From positions 1 to 64,000 of the forward strand of contig CAXTEJ010000007.1 of NCBI GenBank assembly GCA_964243295.1: a stretch of 64,000 nucleotides of DNA, in the 5' to 3' direction. The DNA comes from CAXTEJ01 sp964243295 (GTDB lineage: Bacteria; Actinomycetota; Actinomycetes; Actinomycetales; Angustibacteraceae). The translations under genes were made by a program, and so were the position numbers. Below are positions 32,367-41,159 of this stretch, in pieces. The number at the start of each line of letters is the position of its first letter. The first letter of the stretch is position 1. Under the pieces are notes generated by a model. That model did no database searches. It was not told where the DNA came from and saw only the letters and a list, made by a program, of their open reading frames with translations.

Positions 32367-33989
32367 TCAGCGCCGCAGCACGCCCGCAGCCGCGAGGTGC
32401 TCGCGGGTCTCGCGGTGCTCGCGCAGGACGCGCTCGACCGGCGCCAGCACCCGCGCGCGTGCCACCAGCTCGACCGCCGCGTAGAGCCGCGCGCGCACCT
32501 TGCGGCCGCGCCGCTTGGACCCCCGCCGAGCCAGCAGGCGCACGAGGGCGCCGAGCAGCGCACCGAGCACGAGCCCGCCGACGGCCAGGGCGGTGGGAAC
32601 GGGCAGGACGCCGACGTACGGCGTCTTGGGCTGCGGCAGCTGCAACCACCCGGTGACCGCCAGCGCCACGAGCCAGCCCAGACCGACCGCGGCGGCGAGC
32701 ACGAGCAGGGCCTGCAGCGCGCCCACCACCCGCCACCAGATCGGACGTCGGAAGGTCAGGTCGGTGCCCACGACGGCCTGGTCGAGGGCGTCACCCAAAT
32801 CGTCACCGGGTGGCACGGCCGCAGCTCGGGCGGCGTCCTCCCAGCCGGCGGGCAACCCGGCGCCGGCCCGGTCGGCCACCCGCCGGGTGGCGAGCTCGAC
32901 CCGGGAGCGCTGAGTCGGCGTGGCGGCCGGCAGCGACGAGCGGTCGGTGGCGCCAGGGGCGGCCGACTCACCCAGCCGCAGCCGCCGCAGCGGATCGGGC
33001 CGCAGCCGGCGGACCCACCGCGTCACCGGCCAGCCCCCCGAGGCCATCGCGCCGCGCACGTAGTCGGACTCGACGGCCCGCACCACCGCAGGTACGCCGG
33101 CCGCGCCGGCGAGGGCCTCGACCAGCCCACTGCCCTCGGCCACCCGCTCCGGATCGGCCTCGGTGTCACCGACGCCCGGGCCCAGACCGACGACGGCCGC
33201 GTCGAGATCGGCCGACAGCCGCTCGCTCCAGGCGCTGCGGCGGCCCACGGCCGCGGCGAGACGGCCACGCAGCTCGGCGAGCCCGTCGCCGGTGCGCACC
33301 GAGGTCGTGAGCACCTCGACCCCGCGAAGCCCGTCCGCCTCGACCAGCCGCTGCAGGTCGCGCCGGCAGGCCTCGCGCGCCGATGGCTCGAGCCGGTCGG
33401 CCTGGTTGAGCACCACGAGCGTCACCGCGTCGTGCCCGGCGAGGCGCGAGAGGTAGCGGCGGTGCAGCGCGGCGTCGGCGTACTTCTGCGGGTCGGTGAC
33501 CCAGACGAAGACGTCGACGAGCTCGACGAGCCGGTCCACCTCGAGGCGGTTGGCCACTTCGGTGGAGTCGTGGTCGGGCAGGTCGAGCAGCACCAGCCCG
33601 CGCAGCGGGTCGTCGGCGCGGGCGTCGAGCTCGCTGCCGTGCTCGATCCGGTGCCGTCGCGGCACGCCGAGCCACTCCAGGAGGGCCTCGGCGCCCTCCC
33701 CGCCCCACACGCAGGCCGTGGCGGTGCTGGTGGTGGGTCGGGTCGCGCCGACCTTGGAGATGTCGCGCCCGCTCAGGGCGTTGAAGAGGCTGGACTTGCC
33801 GCTGCCCGTGGCGCCGGCCAGCGCGACGACCGTGTGGTCACCGGACAGCCGCTGCCGCTCGCCGATCTTGGCGAGGACGGTGCGGGCCGAGCGGGCGGCG
33901 CCGGGCTCGAGTCGGTGGCCGCCGCTGTCGAGGGCAGCCTCGAGGGACGTCGCCCGGGCACCGAGGTCACGTGTGGTGCGACGGCTCAC
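32367..33989 (-). CDS. Dynamin-like / YfjP-type GTPase with C-terminal membrane segments (second of pair)
   Basis: The 540-aa protein has G1 GATGSGKSSL (near 58-67), a G3-like LLDLPDHDS, G4 NQAD in LVVLNQADRLEP, and two hydrophobic helices near 425-475 (ALQALLVLAAAVGLGWLVALAV; ALAVGGLVLGALLGALV). Basic and helical regions flank them. Such proteins, encoded as adjacent pairs, resemble Streptomyces DynA/DynB, which stabilise the division ring during sporulation. The GTG overlaps the upstream GTPase stop by 4 bp. The partner gene carries the canonical nucleotide site as well. Division or membrane-remodelling role is inferred. Confidence 0.8.
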   Translation of the reverse strand: MSRRTTRDLGARATSLEAALDSGGHRLEPGAARSARTVLAKIGERQRLSGDHTVVALAGATGSGKSSLFNALSGRDISKVGATRPTTSTATACVWGGEGAEALLEWLGVPRRHRIEHGSELDARADDPLRGLVLLDLPDHDSTEVANRLEVDRLVELVDVFVWVTDPQKYADAALHRRYLSRLAGHDAVTLVVLNQADRLEPSAREACRRDLQRLVEADGLRGVEVLTTSVRTGDGLAELRGRLAAAVGRRSAWSERLSADLDAAVVGLGPGVGDTEADPERVAEGSGLVEALAGAAGVPAVVRAVESDYVRGAMASGGWPVTRWVRRLRPDPLRRLRLGESAAPGATDRSSLPAATPTQRSRVELATRRVADRAGAGLPAGWEDAARAAAVPPGDDLGDALDQAVVGTDLTFRRPIWWRVVGALQALLVLAAAVGLGWLVALAVTGWLQLPQPKTPYVGVLPVPTALAVGGLVLGALLGALVRLLARRGSKRRGRKVRARLYAAVELVARARVLAPVERVLREHRETREHLAAAGVLRR

Positions 33990-35701
33990 CGGCCCACCTG
34001 CACGCGCTCCGCCGCGGTCGCGAGGGTCTGCGCTGTCGGGCCCTCGGGGGCGAGCGCCGCGAGCAGGCCGTCCACCCGGGCGCGGTCGACGCCGAGCACC
34101 TGCTCGGCCCGGCGGAGCAGCTCGGCCTTCGCGTTCTCGGCGAGGGTGCGGACCGCCTGGTCGCCGAAGACCGCCTCCAGCAGCCGCTGCGCGAGCACGG
34201 CCGTGCCGCCGGCGACGCCCACCTCGGCGCCGGTGAGGCCGCCGGTCTGGCCGAAGATCACCAGCATGAGCAGCACCCCGAGCCCGTTGACGCCGAACGA
34301 CAGCGCGCGAGCTGCGGCTCGACGGTCACCGCCCTCGTCGGTCACCAGCGCCAGCACGTAGCCCTGCCAGTCGCGCACGGTGCGGGCGATGCGCTCCTCG
34401 ACGCCGGCAGCGGGCGCCCCCAGCTCGGGGTGGGACTGGGCGAGGAAGGCCCCGCCGGGCACCGAGCGCCACCGACGCATCGCATCGGCCGCAGCGGCCT
34501 CGGCCTGGGCGCGCACCAGCGCCTCGACACCGGTCTGCAGCGCCTCGCCCAGCTCCTCGGCGGGGGCCGGCCGGCCGAGGATGACGGAGGTGATCTTGTC
34601 GCGCCAGCGGCTGATCCGCGTCTCGATGGTGCGCAGCAGCTCACCGGTGCCGGCGAACTCCTGCCAGCGGGCCAGCACCTCGCCACGCAGCAGCGTCCCG
34701 TCGCTGAGCCCGCGCTCGATGGCCGTGAGCGCGTCGGCGTACGACGCGTCGACCGCCGCGTGCAGACCGGCCCGCGCGTCCTCCTGCGCGCGGACGGCTG
34801 CGACCAGCGCCTCCGACCGCGGCTGCAGCGCCTCGAGCGCCCCGGTGAGCGTCCGGCGTACGACGACCTGCCGGGCGGCCGCGTCGCCCGCCAGCGACAC
34901 CAGCCACGAGCGCACCGGCTCGACAGCAGCCGGGTCCAGCAGCCCCGAGTCGTCGGTGCGGCCCTCGCTGATGGTGAACAGCGGGGAGGACCGCAGCCCC
35001 CGGTCGTGCAGCATCTGCGCCAGGTGGGGGCGTACCTCGTCCATGGCCTCGGGCGGCACGCGGTCGAGCACGATCGCGACCGCCGCGCCGCGCTGGGCGG
35101 CACCGCGCAGCAGGTCCCAGGGCACCGCGTCGGCGTACCGGGCGGCGGTCGTCACGAAGATCCACAGGTCGGCGGCGGCCAGCAGCTGCTGGGCGAGCTC
35201 GCGGTTGGCCGTGACCACGGAGTCGATGTCGGGCGCGTCGAGCAGCGCGAGGCCCGCCGGCAGCGCCTCGCTCGCGACCAGGCGCACCGAGGTGATGGCC
35301 GCGTCGTCGGTGCGGTCCTCCCCCTCGCCGGTCTCACGGGCGAGGCCGGGCAGCACGCGGGTGCCGGCGAACGCGTCGACGTCGTCGGGGTGGTGCACGA
35401 GCACGGGCGCCCGGGTGGTGGGGCGCAGCACGCCGCTGCGGGTCACGCGCGCGCCGAGCACGGAGTTGACCAGGGTCGACTTGCCGGCGCCGGTCGATCC
35501 GCCCACGACCGCGAGCAGCGGGGCGTCGAGGGAGCGCAGCCGCGGGAGCACGTAGTCGTCGAGCTGGTCGAGCAGCGCCGTGCGCTCGCGCCGCGCGGCC
35601 ACGGCACCGTCGACCTGGATCGGCATGTCGACAGCTGACACAGCGGCACGCAGGCCCTCGACCGCCGGCAGCAGGGTGTCGACGTCGAACCGGTGCATCA
35701 C
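33986..35701 (-). CDS. Dynamin-like GTPase (first of pair)
   Basis: In the 571-aa protein, G1 is GGSTGAGKSTL (about 66-76), followed by LRPTTRAPVLVHHPDD (switch I with conserved Thr), G3 LLDAPDIDS, and G4-like VLDRV in AIVLDRVPPEA. A helical stalk with repeated Ala/Arg/Glu runs from 270 to 440, and one hydrophobic segment (LSFGVNGLGVLLMLVIF) is followed by an amphipathic end. GTG 35701, with an ATG one codon later. It opens an apparent operon: GTPase-GTPase-ssb-ettA. The two GTPases probably form hetero-oligomers at the membrane. Confidence 0.8.
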   Translation of the reverse strand: MMHRFDVDTLLPAVEGLRAAVSAVDMPIQVDGAVAARRERTALLDQLDDYVLPRLRSLDAPLLAVVGGSTGAGKSTLVNSVLGARVTRSGVLRPTTRAPVLVHHPDDVDAFAGTRVLPGLARETGEGEDRTDDAAITSVRLVASEALPAGLALLDAPDIDSVVTANRELAQQLLAAADLWIFVTTAARYADAVPWDLLRGAAQRGAAVAIVLDRVPPEAMDEVRPHLAQMLHDRGLRSSPLFTISEGRTDDSGLLDPAAVEPVRSWLVSLAGDAAARQVVVRRTLTGALEALQPRSEALVAAVRAQEDARAGLHAAVDASYADALTAIERGLSDGTLLRGEVLARWQEFAGTGELLRTIETRISRWRDKITSVILGRPAPAEELGEALQTGVEALVRAQAEAAAADAMRRWRSVPGGAFLAQSHPELGAPAAGVEERIARTVRDWQGYVLALVTDEGGDRRAAARALSFGVNGLGVLLMLVIFGQTGGLTGAEVGVAGGTAVLAQRLLEAVFGDQAVRTLAENAKAELLRRAEQVLGVDRARVDGLLAALAPEGPTAQTLATAAERVQVGR

Positions 35702-35813
35702 GATGCGCAGTCTCTCCGGTCCGCGGGCCGACCGCCAACCCAGCCGCCCGACCCGTCCCGCACCGCGCGGCTACGATCGCAGGGGGCTCGGTAGCACCAG
35801 GTGCTCGGCCCGG

Positions 35814-35886
35814 GCGCCCGTAGCTCAGTGGATAGAGCAGCGGCCTTCTAATCCGCCGGTCGCAGGTTCGAATCCTGCCGGGCGCG
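35814..35886 (+). tRNA. tRNA-Arg (anticodon TCT)
   Basis: Acceptor GCGCCCG/CGGGCGC, D arm AGCTCAGTGGATAGAGC, anticodon loop CTTCTAA (TCT) and T arm GCAGGTTCGAATCCTGC. CCA is not encoded. A TACGAT hexamer at 35772-35777 may be its -10. Confidence 0.94.
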
Positions 35887-35896
35887 CCCAGCCGAC

Positions 35897-36313
35897 CTAG
35901 TGGACGTCGCCGCCCGCCGGCGTCTCACGCTCGCGCTCGGCGACCACGCGGTTCGGCAGCTCCGGGTCGATCTCGTCGGCGTAGCGCAGCCGCTCGGCCA
36001 GGTCGGCCTGGTCGGCGGACGAGCCGCTGACGGCAGCGGGCTCGGACGCAGTGGGCGCGGGCACGTCGGCGGGTGCGGCCTCGTCGTCCTCGAGCTGGGT
36101 CGCCTGGGCGCGCGCGCCGATGCGGGCGGCCTCGGCCTGGCGGCGAGCCACCTCGATGCGGTCGGACTCCATGCGCTCGCGGATGTCACGCGCCTTGTTG
36201 CGCAGCAGGTCCGCCCGGTGAGCCACCCGCTTGCGCGCCAGCAGCGAGACGCCGGCGACCAGGGCGGCCAGACCCACCAAGATGACGACCACGGCGGTCT
36301 GGACCTTGCTCAC
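35897..36313 (-). CDS. Hypothetical single-pass membrane protein with coiled coil
   Basis: The 138-aa protein has one N-terminal membrane segment (KVQTAVVVILVGLAALVAGVSLLA, residues 3-26), followed by a basic, heptad-like helix (RKRVAHRADLLRNKARDIRERMESDRIEVARRQAEAARIG) and an acidic, disordered C-terminus. A type II orientation with a cytoplasmic coiled coil is likely. The GTG start has GAGGAG. I recognise no named family. It stands alone between tRNA-Arg and prsW. Confidence 0.75.
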   Translation of the reverse strand: MSKVQTAVVVILVGLAALVAGVSLLARKRVAHRADLLRNKARDIRERMESDRIEVARRQAEAARIGARAQATQLEDDEAAPADVPAPTASEPAAVSGSSADQADLAERLRYADEIDPELPNRVVAERERETPAGGDVH

Positions 36314-36407
36314 GTCGTTCTCCTCGCGCTCAGACCACGAACCGCTCTCGTGCGGAAGCGTGGTGGGTCATGGCCCGCCGATGCAAGCCGGCGTCAGCGG
36401 TGCGGCC

Positions 36408-37622
36408 TCACCGTCGTGGCGCGGCCAGCGCGAAGCCGTAGCGGTCGGTGGCCACCTCGCGCAGCAGGTCCCGCTCGATCTCGCGGACGTCGGGGGGCGC
36501 GGTCCCGCGGTGGGCCCGGTCACGCAGGAAGGCCAGCTCGGTGGCGGCGGCCTGGAACGCGCCCATGGCGCGGCGGCCGCGTGGCCCGGCCGTGCCCGCG
36601 GCCCACGACCGCGCCTGCCGCCGCGCGGCGACCGAGGTGAGCATGCGCACCTCGGCGGGGGTGAACCACCCGCTGGCCGCGTAGGCGTCGAGGTGGCGGC
36701 CGATGAGCCGGCTCTCGCGGCGACGGGCCCAGACGGCGAAGGACACGGCCGCGAGGAAGATCGGCAGCTGCACGAGCACGTAGGTCGTCACGAACCCGCG
36801 GAACCCCGCGACCGAGCTGAGGTTCCACAACCCGTGCAGGCCCACCGCGCACAGCCACCCGACGAGCGGGGCGACGACCCGCAGCGGCCGGTGGCGCGTG
36901 GTCACGGCGATGCCGATGCCGATGCCGGTGCACATGGTGAACAGCGGGTGCGCGAAGGGCCCGAACAGGCACCGCAGCACGAAGGTGACGGCGAGCCCGG
37001 AGGTGCCCGACTCCTGCATCGCGCGGCCGAGGTAGAGGACGTTCTCGGTGAACGCGAAGCCGACACCGGCGAGCCCGGCGTAGACGATGCCGTCGACCAC
37101 GCCGTCGAACTCCCGCCGGCGCACCAGCAGCACCAGCAGCACGGCCGACCCCTTGGCCGTCTCCTCGACCCACGGCGCCACGAGCACCGCGGCGGCGGAC
37201 ACGTCCTCCCCGGCGTCCTGCAGCAGGACGAGGCTGTAGGAGTTGACGACCAGGGCCACGAACGTCGCGACGAGCGCCCCCCACGCGAACGTCAGCAGCA
37301 GCAGGGATGTCGGCTCAGCCTCGAACCGGTCGAGCCACAGCAGCGCCGGCACGACGATCAGCACGGGCACCGTCGCGACGACGAAACCCGTCGCCAGCCC
37401 GGTGGCCCCGGTCTGCGAGCTGATCACCAGCAGGGTGAGCAGGCCACAGGCGACCAGCACCGCGACGAGCAGCAGCACCAGGAGCACGCGAACCACCTGG
37501 CTGCGCGCCGTGCGCCGAACGGGGGCGCCGCGCCGCACCGCGGCCGCGGCCCTCGGGACGCTCGTCCAGCCGGGCGACCCTCCGCGGGTGGCCGGCGAGG
37601 GCGCGCGCGGGTGCTCGGTCAT
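36408..37622 (-). CDS. PrsW family intramembrane metalloprotease
   Basis: The 404-aa polytopic protein (eight or so membrane segments between residues 45 and 300) carries the PrsW motifs WVEETAKG (EExxK), AFTENVLYL (ExxxxE/N type), GPFAHPLFTMCTG (HxxxT) and VGLHGLWN (HxxxN). PrsW-type proteases cut anti-sigma factors or other membrane proteins; the target here is unknown. A basic cytoplasmic N-terminus and a 120-residue Arg/Ala-rich C-terminus flank the core. Divergent from orn. Confidence 0.9.
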   Translation of the reverse strand: MTEHPRAPSPATRGGSPGWTSVPRAAAAVRRGAPVRRTARSQVVRVLLVLLLVAVLVACGLLTLLVISSQTGATGLATGFVVATVPVLIVVPALLWLDRFEAEPTSLLLLTFAWGALVATFVALVVNSYSLVLLQDAGEDVSAAAVLVAPWVEETAKGSAVLLVLLVRRREFDGVVDGIVYAGLAGVGFAFTENVLYLGRAMQESGTSGLAVTFVLRCLFGPFAHPLFTMCTGIGIGIAVTTRHRPLRVVAPLVGWLCAVGLHGLWNLSSVAGFRGFVTTYVLVQLPIFLAAVSFAVWARRRESRLIGRHLDAYAASGWFTPAEVRMLTSVAARRQARSWAAGTAGPRGRRAMGAFQAAATELAFLRDRAHRGTAPPDVREIERDLLREVATDRYGFALAAPRR

Positions 37623-37728
37623 GACGCGAACCTACCCAGCGCCGCGCCAGGCGCGCGCGGCCGTGACGCACGCGGTGACGACCTCCCGCGCCGACGGGGT
37701 CCGCGACCACCGGGCCGGCGCCCCCCTC

Positions 37729-37734
37729 TAGGCT
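37729..37734 (+). promoter_or_regulatory. -10 hexamer TAGGCT of orn
   Basis: TAGGCT ends six bases before GTG 37741, the leaderless pattern. Confidence 0.55.
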
Positions 37735-37740
37735 GGCCCG

Positions 37741-38379
37741 GTGGACCCCAAGGCTGACCGCATCGTCTGGATCGACTGCGAGATGACCGGTCTCGACCTC
37801 GCTCGCGACGCCCTCATCGAGGTCGCCGCGCTCGTGACCGACTCCGACCTCACCATCCTCGGCGAGGGCGTCGACCTGGTCATCGCCTGCCCTCCCGAGG
37901 CACTCGAGACCATGCCGGACGTCGTCCGCGAGATGCACACCAGCAGCGGCCTGCTCGACGAGCTGGCGGGTGGCATCACGATGCAGGACGCGCAGCAGCA
38001 GGTCCTGGACTACGTGCGCGAGCACGTCAGCGACGTCCGCAAGGCCCCGCTCGCCGGCAACACCGTCGGCACCGACCGCGGCTTCCTGGCCCGCGACATG
38101 CCCGAGCTGGAGCAGTTCCTGCACTACCGCATCATCGACGTGAGCTCGGTCAAGGAGCTCGCCCGGCGCTGGTACCCGCGGGCCTACTACAACTCCCCCA
38201 AGAAGAACGGCGGGCACCGGGCCCTCGCCGACATCCGCGAGAGCATCGAGGAGCTGCGCTACTACCGGCGCGCCGTGTTCGTGCCCGATCCGGGGCCGGA
38301 CTCCGCGACCGCCAAGCGCATCGCGGACGAGGTCGTGGCCCAGGGCGACGCGGCAGGAGCAGTCGGCGACACCAGGTAA
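37741..38379 (+). CDS. orn: Oligoribonuclease
   Basis: This DEDDh 3'-5' exoribonuclease degrades dinucleotides, including pGpG from c-di-GMP turnover. The 212-aa protein shows D12 and E14 in WIDCEMTGLD, TVGTDRGFLARDMP with the third Asp, and HRALADIRESIEEL with the catalytic His and last Asp. GTG 37741 is six bases after TAGGCT, so the mRNA is probably leaderless. Its TAA stop is part of TAAGGT, a possible -10 for the tRNA-His that follows 36 nt later. Orn next to tRNA-His is the mycobacterial order. Confidence 0.96.
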   Translation: MDPKADRIVWIDCEMTGLDLARDALIEVAALVTDSDLTILGEGVDLVIACPPEALETMPDVVREMHTSSGLLDELAGGITMQDAQQQVLDYVREHVSDVRKAPLAGNTVGTDRGFLARDMPELEQFLHYRIIDVSSVKELARRWYPRAYYNSPKKNGGHRALADIRESIEELRYYRRAVFVPDPGPDSATAKRIADEVVAQGDAAGAVGDTR

Positions 38380-38382
38380 GGT
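38377..38382 (+). promoter_or_regulatory. Possible tRNA-His -10 (TAAGGT) overlapping the orn stop
   Basis: TAAGGT at 38377-38382 includes the TAA stop of orn and lies 35 nt before the tRNA-His gene. Confidence 0.3.
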
Positions 38383-38417
38383 GGTCGCCGCACCGCGGGC
38401 ACGTCCCGCAGTCGCGT

Positions 38418-38494
38418 GGTGGGCGTAGCTCAGCTGGTAGAGCATCCGGTTGTGGTCCGGAAGGTCGCGGGTTCGAGCCCCGTCGCTCACCCCA
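38418..38494 (+). tRNA. tRNA-His (anticodon GTG)
   Basis: The extra G-1 (38418) pairs with discriminator C; acceptor GTGGGCG pairs with CGCTCAC with one G-U. The anticodon loop TTGTGGT and T arm CGGGTTCGAGCCCCG are clear, and CCA is encoded at 38492-38494. Confidence 0.95.
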
Positions 38495-38580
38495 CCCGCA
38501 GAGGTCGTCGGCGCACCCGCGCCGGCGGCCTCTCGCGTGCCTGGCGTGCCGACGCCGCCGGGAACAGGCACCCTGGGCAG

Positions 38581-38988
38581 ATGCCCAAGCCGAAGCAGAG
38601 CGACCTGCCGAGCACGCTGCAGCGCTCGGACGACAAGGCGCAGCGCACCTACGCCGAGACCCTCGCGTCCGCGGAGGAGACCTACGACGGTGACGAGCAG
38701 GCCGCCCACCGCGTCGCCTTCGCCGCGCTGAAGCACACGCACGAGAAGGTCGGCGACCACTGGGAGCCCAAGGACCACAGGGGGCCGTCGGACGCGCAGG
38801 CCGAGGGTGGGCGCGACACCCACCGCCCGACCGCCGGCGGCGTCGACGCCAACGCCACCAAGGCCCACCTGCTCGACATCGCCAAGCGACTGGGCGTGCC
38901 GGGCCGCTCGCGGATGACCAAGCCCGAGCTCGTCGAGGCCATCGGCAGGGTCAACGACCGCGAGACCGCGCGCAGCCGCCGTCGCTGA
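38581..38988 (+). CDS. ChaB family protein with Rho N-terminal-like domain
   Basis: The 135-aa basic protein has an N-terminal ChaB fold (PKPKQSDLPSTLQRSDDKAQRTYAETLASAEETYDGDEQAAHRVAFAALKHTHEKVGDHWEPK) and a C-terminal Rho_N/SAP-like helical motif (NATKAHLLDIAKRLGVPGRSRMTKPELVEAI). ChaB was named from a calcium/proton antiporter locus in E. coli; in actinobacteria the protein's role is unknown, and the Rho_N domain suggests nucleic-acid contact. ATG 38581. Alone after tRNA-His. Confidence 0.85.
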   Translation: MPKPKQSDLPSTLQRSDDKAQRTYAETLASAEETYDGDEQAAHRVAFAALKHTHEKVGDHWEPKDHRGPSDAQAEGGRDTHRPTAGGVDANATKAHLLDIAKRLGVPGRSRMTKPELVEAIGRVNDRETARSRRR

Positions 38989-39088
38989 CGCTGCCCGATA
39001 CGGGCAGGACGTCGATCGCCTCGGCCGGGTGCGCAGCGCGGTAGCGTCCGAGGCCAGGGGACGTGCAGCCGACCGGGAGCGAGCAGGG

Positions 39089-40054
39089 GTGACGAGCGGG
39101 GAAGGGCGCCGCACCGCGGTGGTGGAGCTGCCGCCCGAGCCGCGCAGCGCCCCGCTGGCCCGGGCGATGGTGCGCGAGAACCTGGTCGGCACCGATCAGG
39201 ACGACCTGGTCGAGACCCTGCAGCAGTGCATCACCGAGCTGGTCACCAACGCGGTGCTGCACGCCGGCACCCCGATCAGGGTCGAGCTGCACGCCGGCCG
39301 GGTCGGCGTGCGGATCGAGGTGCACGACGGCTCGACCAGCGTGCCGGTGATGTTGCCCCACACGGCCACGGCGTCGACCGGCCGCGGGCTCGCGATGGTC
39401 GCGGCGCTGTCGGACGCCTGGGGCGTCGAGGTCTCACCGCGCGGCGGCAAGGTCGTCTGGTGCGAGGTGAACGGCCTGCGGGCGGCCGAGGACGAGACCG
39501 ACCTGGACGCCGACCTCGCAGCCTGGGGGTTGCTGCCCGCTGAGCTGGGCGACCGGCTCGAGCGGCAGGACGAGCCACCGGCCGCGGGCGGGCACCCCGT
39601 CGTGCTGGTCGGCTACCCCGTCGACCTCGGTCTGCGACTGCAGGAGCACTACGAGGCGGTCGTGCGCGAGTGCCAGCTGCTGGCCGCACCACGAGCGCCG
39701 GGAGCCGACGCGCTCCCCGAGCGCCTGCTCGAGCTGGCGGCCATCCTGGCCGACCGCTACCTCGCTGAGCTCGGCCAGCTCGCGCGGCCCGACCCCCGCC
39801 GCATAGCCGCCCAGTCGCACGGGCTCGCGTCCATCGATCTCACGTACTGTGCCGGTGACGCACAGCTCGCGCTGCTCGTCAGCTGGCAGCGCATCCTGGA
39901 CGAGGTCGACGAGTTCTCGGCGCGAGGCGACCTGCTCGCCCCGCGGATGGCACCCGAGCTGGCGCAGCTGCGCGGGTGGGCGCTGACGGAGTTCGGGCGG
40001 CAGAGCAAGGGCCAGCCCCCGCGACCGTGGTCGTCGCTGCGGCTCGGCGGTTGA
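39089..40054 (+). CDS. RsbW/HATPase-type ATP-binding regulatory protein
   Basis: The 321-aa protein has a GHKL/HATPase_c_2 domain of the anti-sigma-factor class in residues 10-140: LPPEPRSAPLARAMVRENLVG, CITELVTNAVLHAGTPIRVEL (N-box E and N), VHDGSTSVP and STGRGLAMVAALSDAWGVEV (G1/G2 box). The C-terminal 180 residues are helical and unlike known output domains. It may bind and inhibit a sigma factor or act in a partner-switching system, but no sigma factor or STAS gene is adjacent. GTG 39089 is chosen; a longer start at 39029 is possible. TAGCGT at 39042-39047 is a likely -10. Confidence 0.78.
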   Translation: MTSGEGRRTAVVELPPEPRSAPLARAMVRENLVGTDQDDLVETLQQCITELVTNAVLHAGTPIRVELHAGRVGVRIEVHDGSTSVPVMLPHTATASTGRGLAMVAALSDAWGVEVSPRGGKVVWCEVNGLRAAEDETDLDADLAAWGLLPAELGDRLERQDEPPAAGGHPVVLVGYPVDLGLRLQEHYEAVVRECQLLAAPRAPGADALPERLLELAAILADRYLAELGQLARPDPRRIAAQSHGLASIDLTYCAGDAQLALLVSWQRILDEVDEFSARGDLLAPRMAPELAQLRGWALTEFGRQSKGQPPRPWSSLRLGG

Positions 40055-40073
40055 GGGCAGACGCCGAGCCGGC

Positions 40074-41159
40074 TCAGCCGCGCACGCGCAGCAGCGTCGC
40101 GTACAGCGTGAGCCCGGGCCCGAACGCGAGAGCCACGACCGGGTCGCCGTCGGCGAGACCCCCGGTCTGCAGCAGCCGGTCGACCACCAGCAGGACCGTC
40201 GCGCTGGAGCAGTTGCCGTACTCGCGCAGCACCTCCCGTGATGCGGTGGTCGCCGAGTCAGGCAGCCCCAGCCGCTCCTGGACGACGTCGACGATGCGCG
40301 GGCCGCCGGGGTGGATCGCCCAGCCGCGCACGTCGTCGCGGGTGAACCCGTTGCGCGACAGCAGCCCGTCGACGACGTCGGCGACGTGCAGCGCGAGCAC
40401 GTCCGGCACCTTGGGTGACAGGCCCATCTTGAAGCCGAGGTCGGTGACGTCCCACGTCATGAGGTCGCTGGTGGTGACGTCGGTGCGGGCCGCCACGTCG
40501 ACGACCTCGAGCCCCGCGAGGTCGGTGCCGTCGTCCGAGGGCTGCAGCACGACCGCCGCTGCGGCGTCGGCGAACAGCGCGTGGGCCACCATCTGCTGCA
40601 GGTCGTCGCGCGACGGCGCACCCTGCCTGGCGCTCGGTGCCGCGGGTTGCACGTGCAGGCTGGTGAGCTCAAGGCACAACATGACCGCGGGCCTGCGCCG
40701 GGCGGTGACGAAGTCGGCGACCGCGCCGAGTCCGGGGATGGCGGCGTAGCAGCCCATGTGCCCCACAACGAGGCGCTGCACGTCGGCGGTCATGCCGAGG
40801 TCGCGGCCGAGCAGGATGTCGATGCCCGGGGTTCCGTAACCGGTGCACGAGACCACGCTGAACAGGCCCACCTCGTCGGCGTCCAGGCCGGCGGCCTCGA
40901 GCGCGCCCGTCACGGCTTCCTTGCCGAGCGGCATGGCCTCCTGCTGGTAGCGGCGCATGCGCTCGCCGGTGGTCGTCTCGCTGAGGTCCTCGCGGGAGGG
41001 GTCGACGACGGCGTGCCGGGTCGTGATGCCGGCGGACTCGAACACCCGGCGGGCGACCCGGTTGCCGGCGTAGTGCTCGGCGAAGAAGCCGTCCCACACG
41101 GCCTGCTGGCCCATGGCGGCAGGGACGGCGTGGCCGAACCCGGTGACCCGAGCGCTCAT
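40074..41159 (-). CDS. Type III polyketide synthase (chalcone/stilbene synthase family)
   Basis: This homodimeric condensing enzyme builds polyketides from acyl-CoA starters and malonyl-CoA. The 361-aa protein has the full catalytic triad: C137 in GHMGCYAAIPGLG, H283 in WAIHPGGPRIVD and N316 in EYGNCSSATVLLV, with the closing GFGPG-like AFGPGLTLY. Residues around Cys (HMGCYAA) place it in a bacterial clade apart from plant chalcone synthases and alkylresorcinol synthases. ATG overlaps the upstream methyltransferase stop (ATGA). With the divergent UbiA gene it forms a three-gene biosynthetic locus. Product not known. Confidence 0.93.
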   Translation of the reverse strand: MSARVTGFGHAVPAAMGQQAVWDGFFAEHYAGNRVARRVFESAGITTRHAVVDPSREDLSETTTGERMRRYQQEAMPLGKEAVTGALEAAGLDADEVGLFSVVSCTGYGTPGIDILLGRDLGMTADVQRLVVGHMGCYAAIPGLGAVADFVTARRRPAVMLCLELTSLHVQPAAPSARQGAPSRDDLQQMVAHALFADAAAAVVLQPSDDGTDLAGLEVVDVAARTDVTTSDLMTWDVTDLGFKMGLSPKVPDVLALHVADVVDGLLSRNGFTRDDVRGWAIHPGGPRIVDVVQERLGLPDSATTASREVLREYGNCSSATVLLVVDRLLQTGGLADGDPVVALAFGPGLTLYATLLRVRG

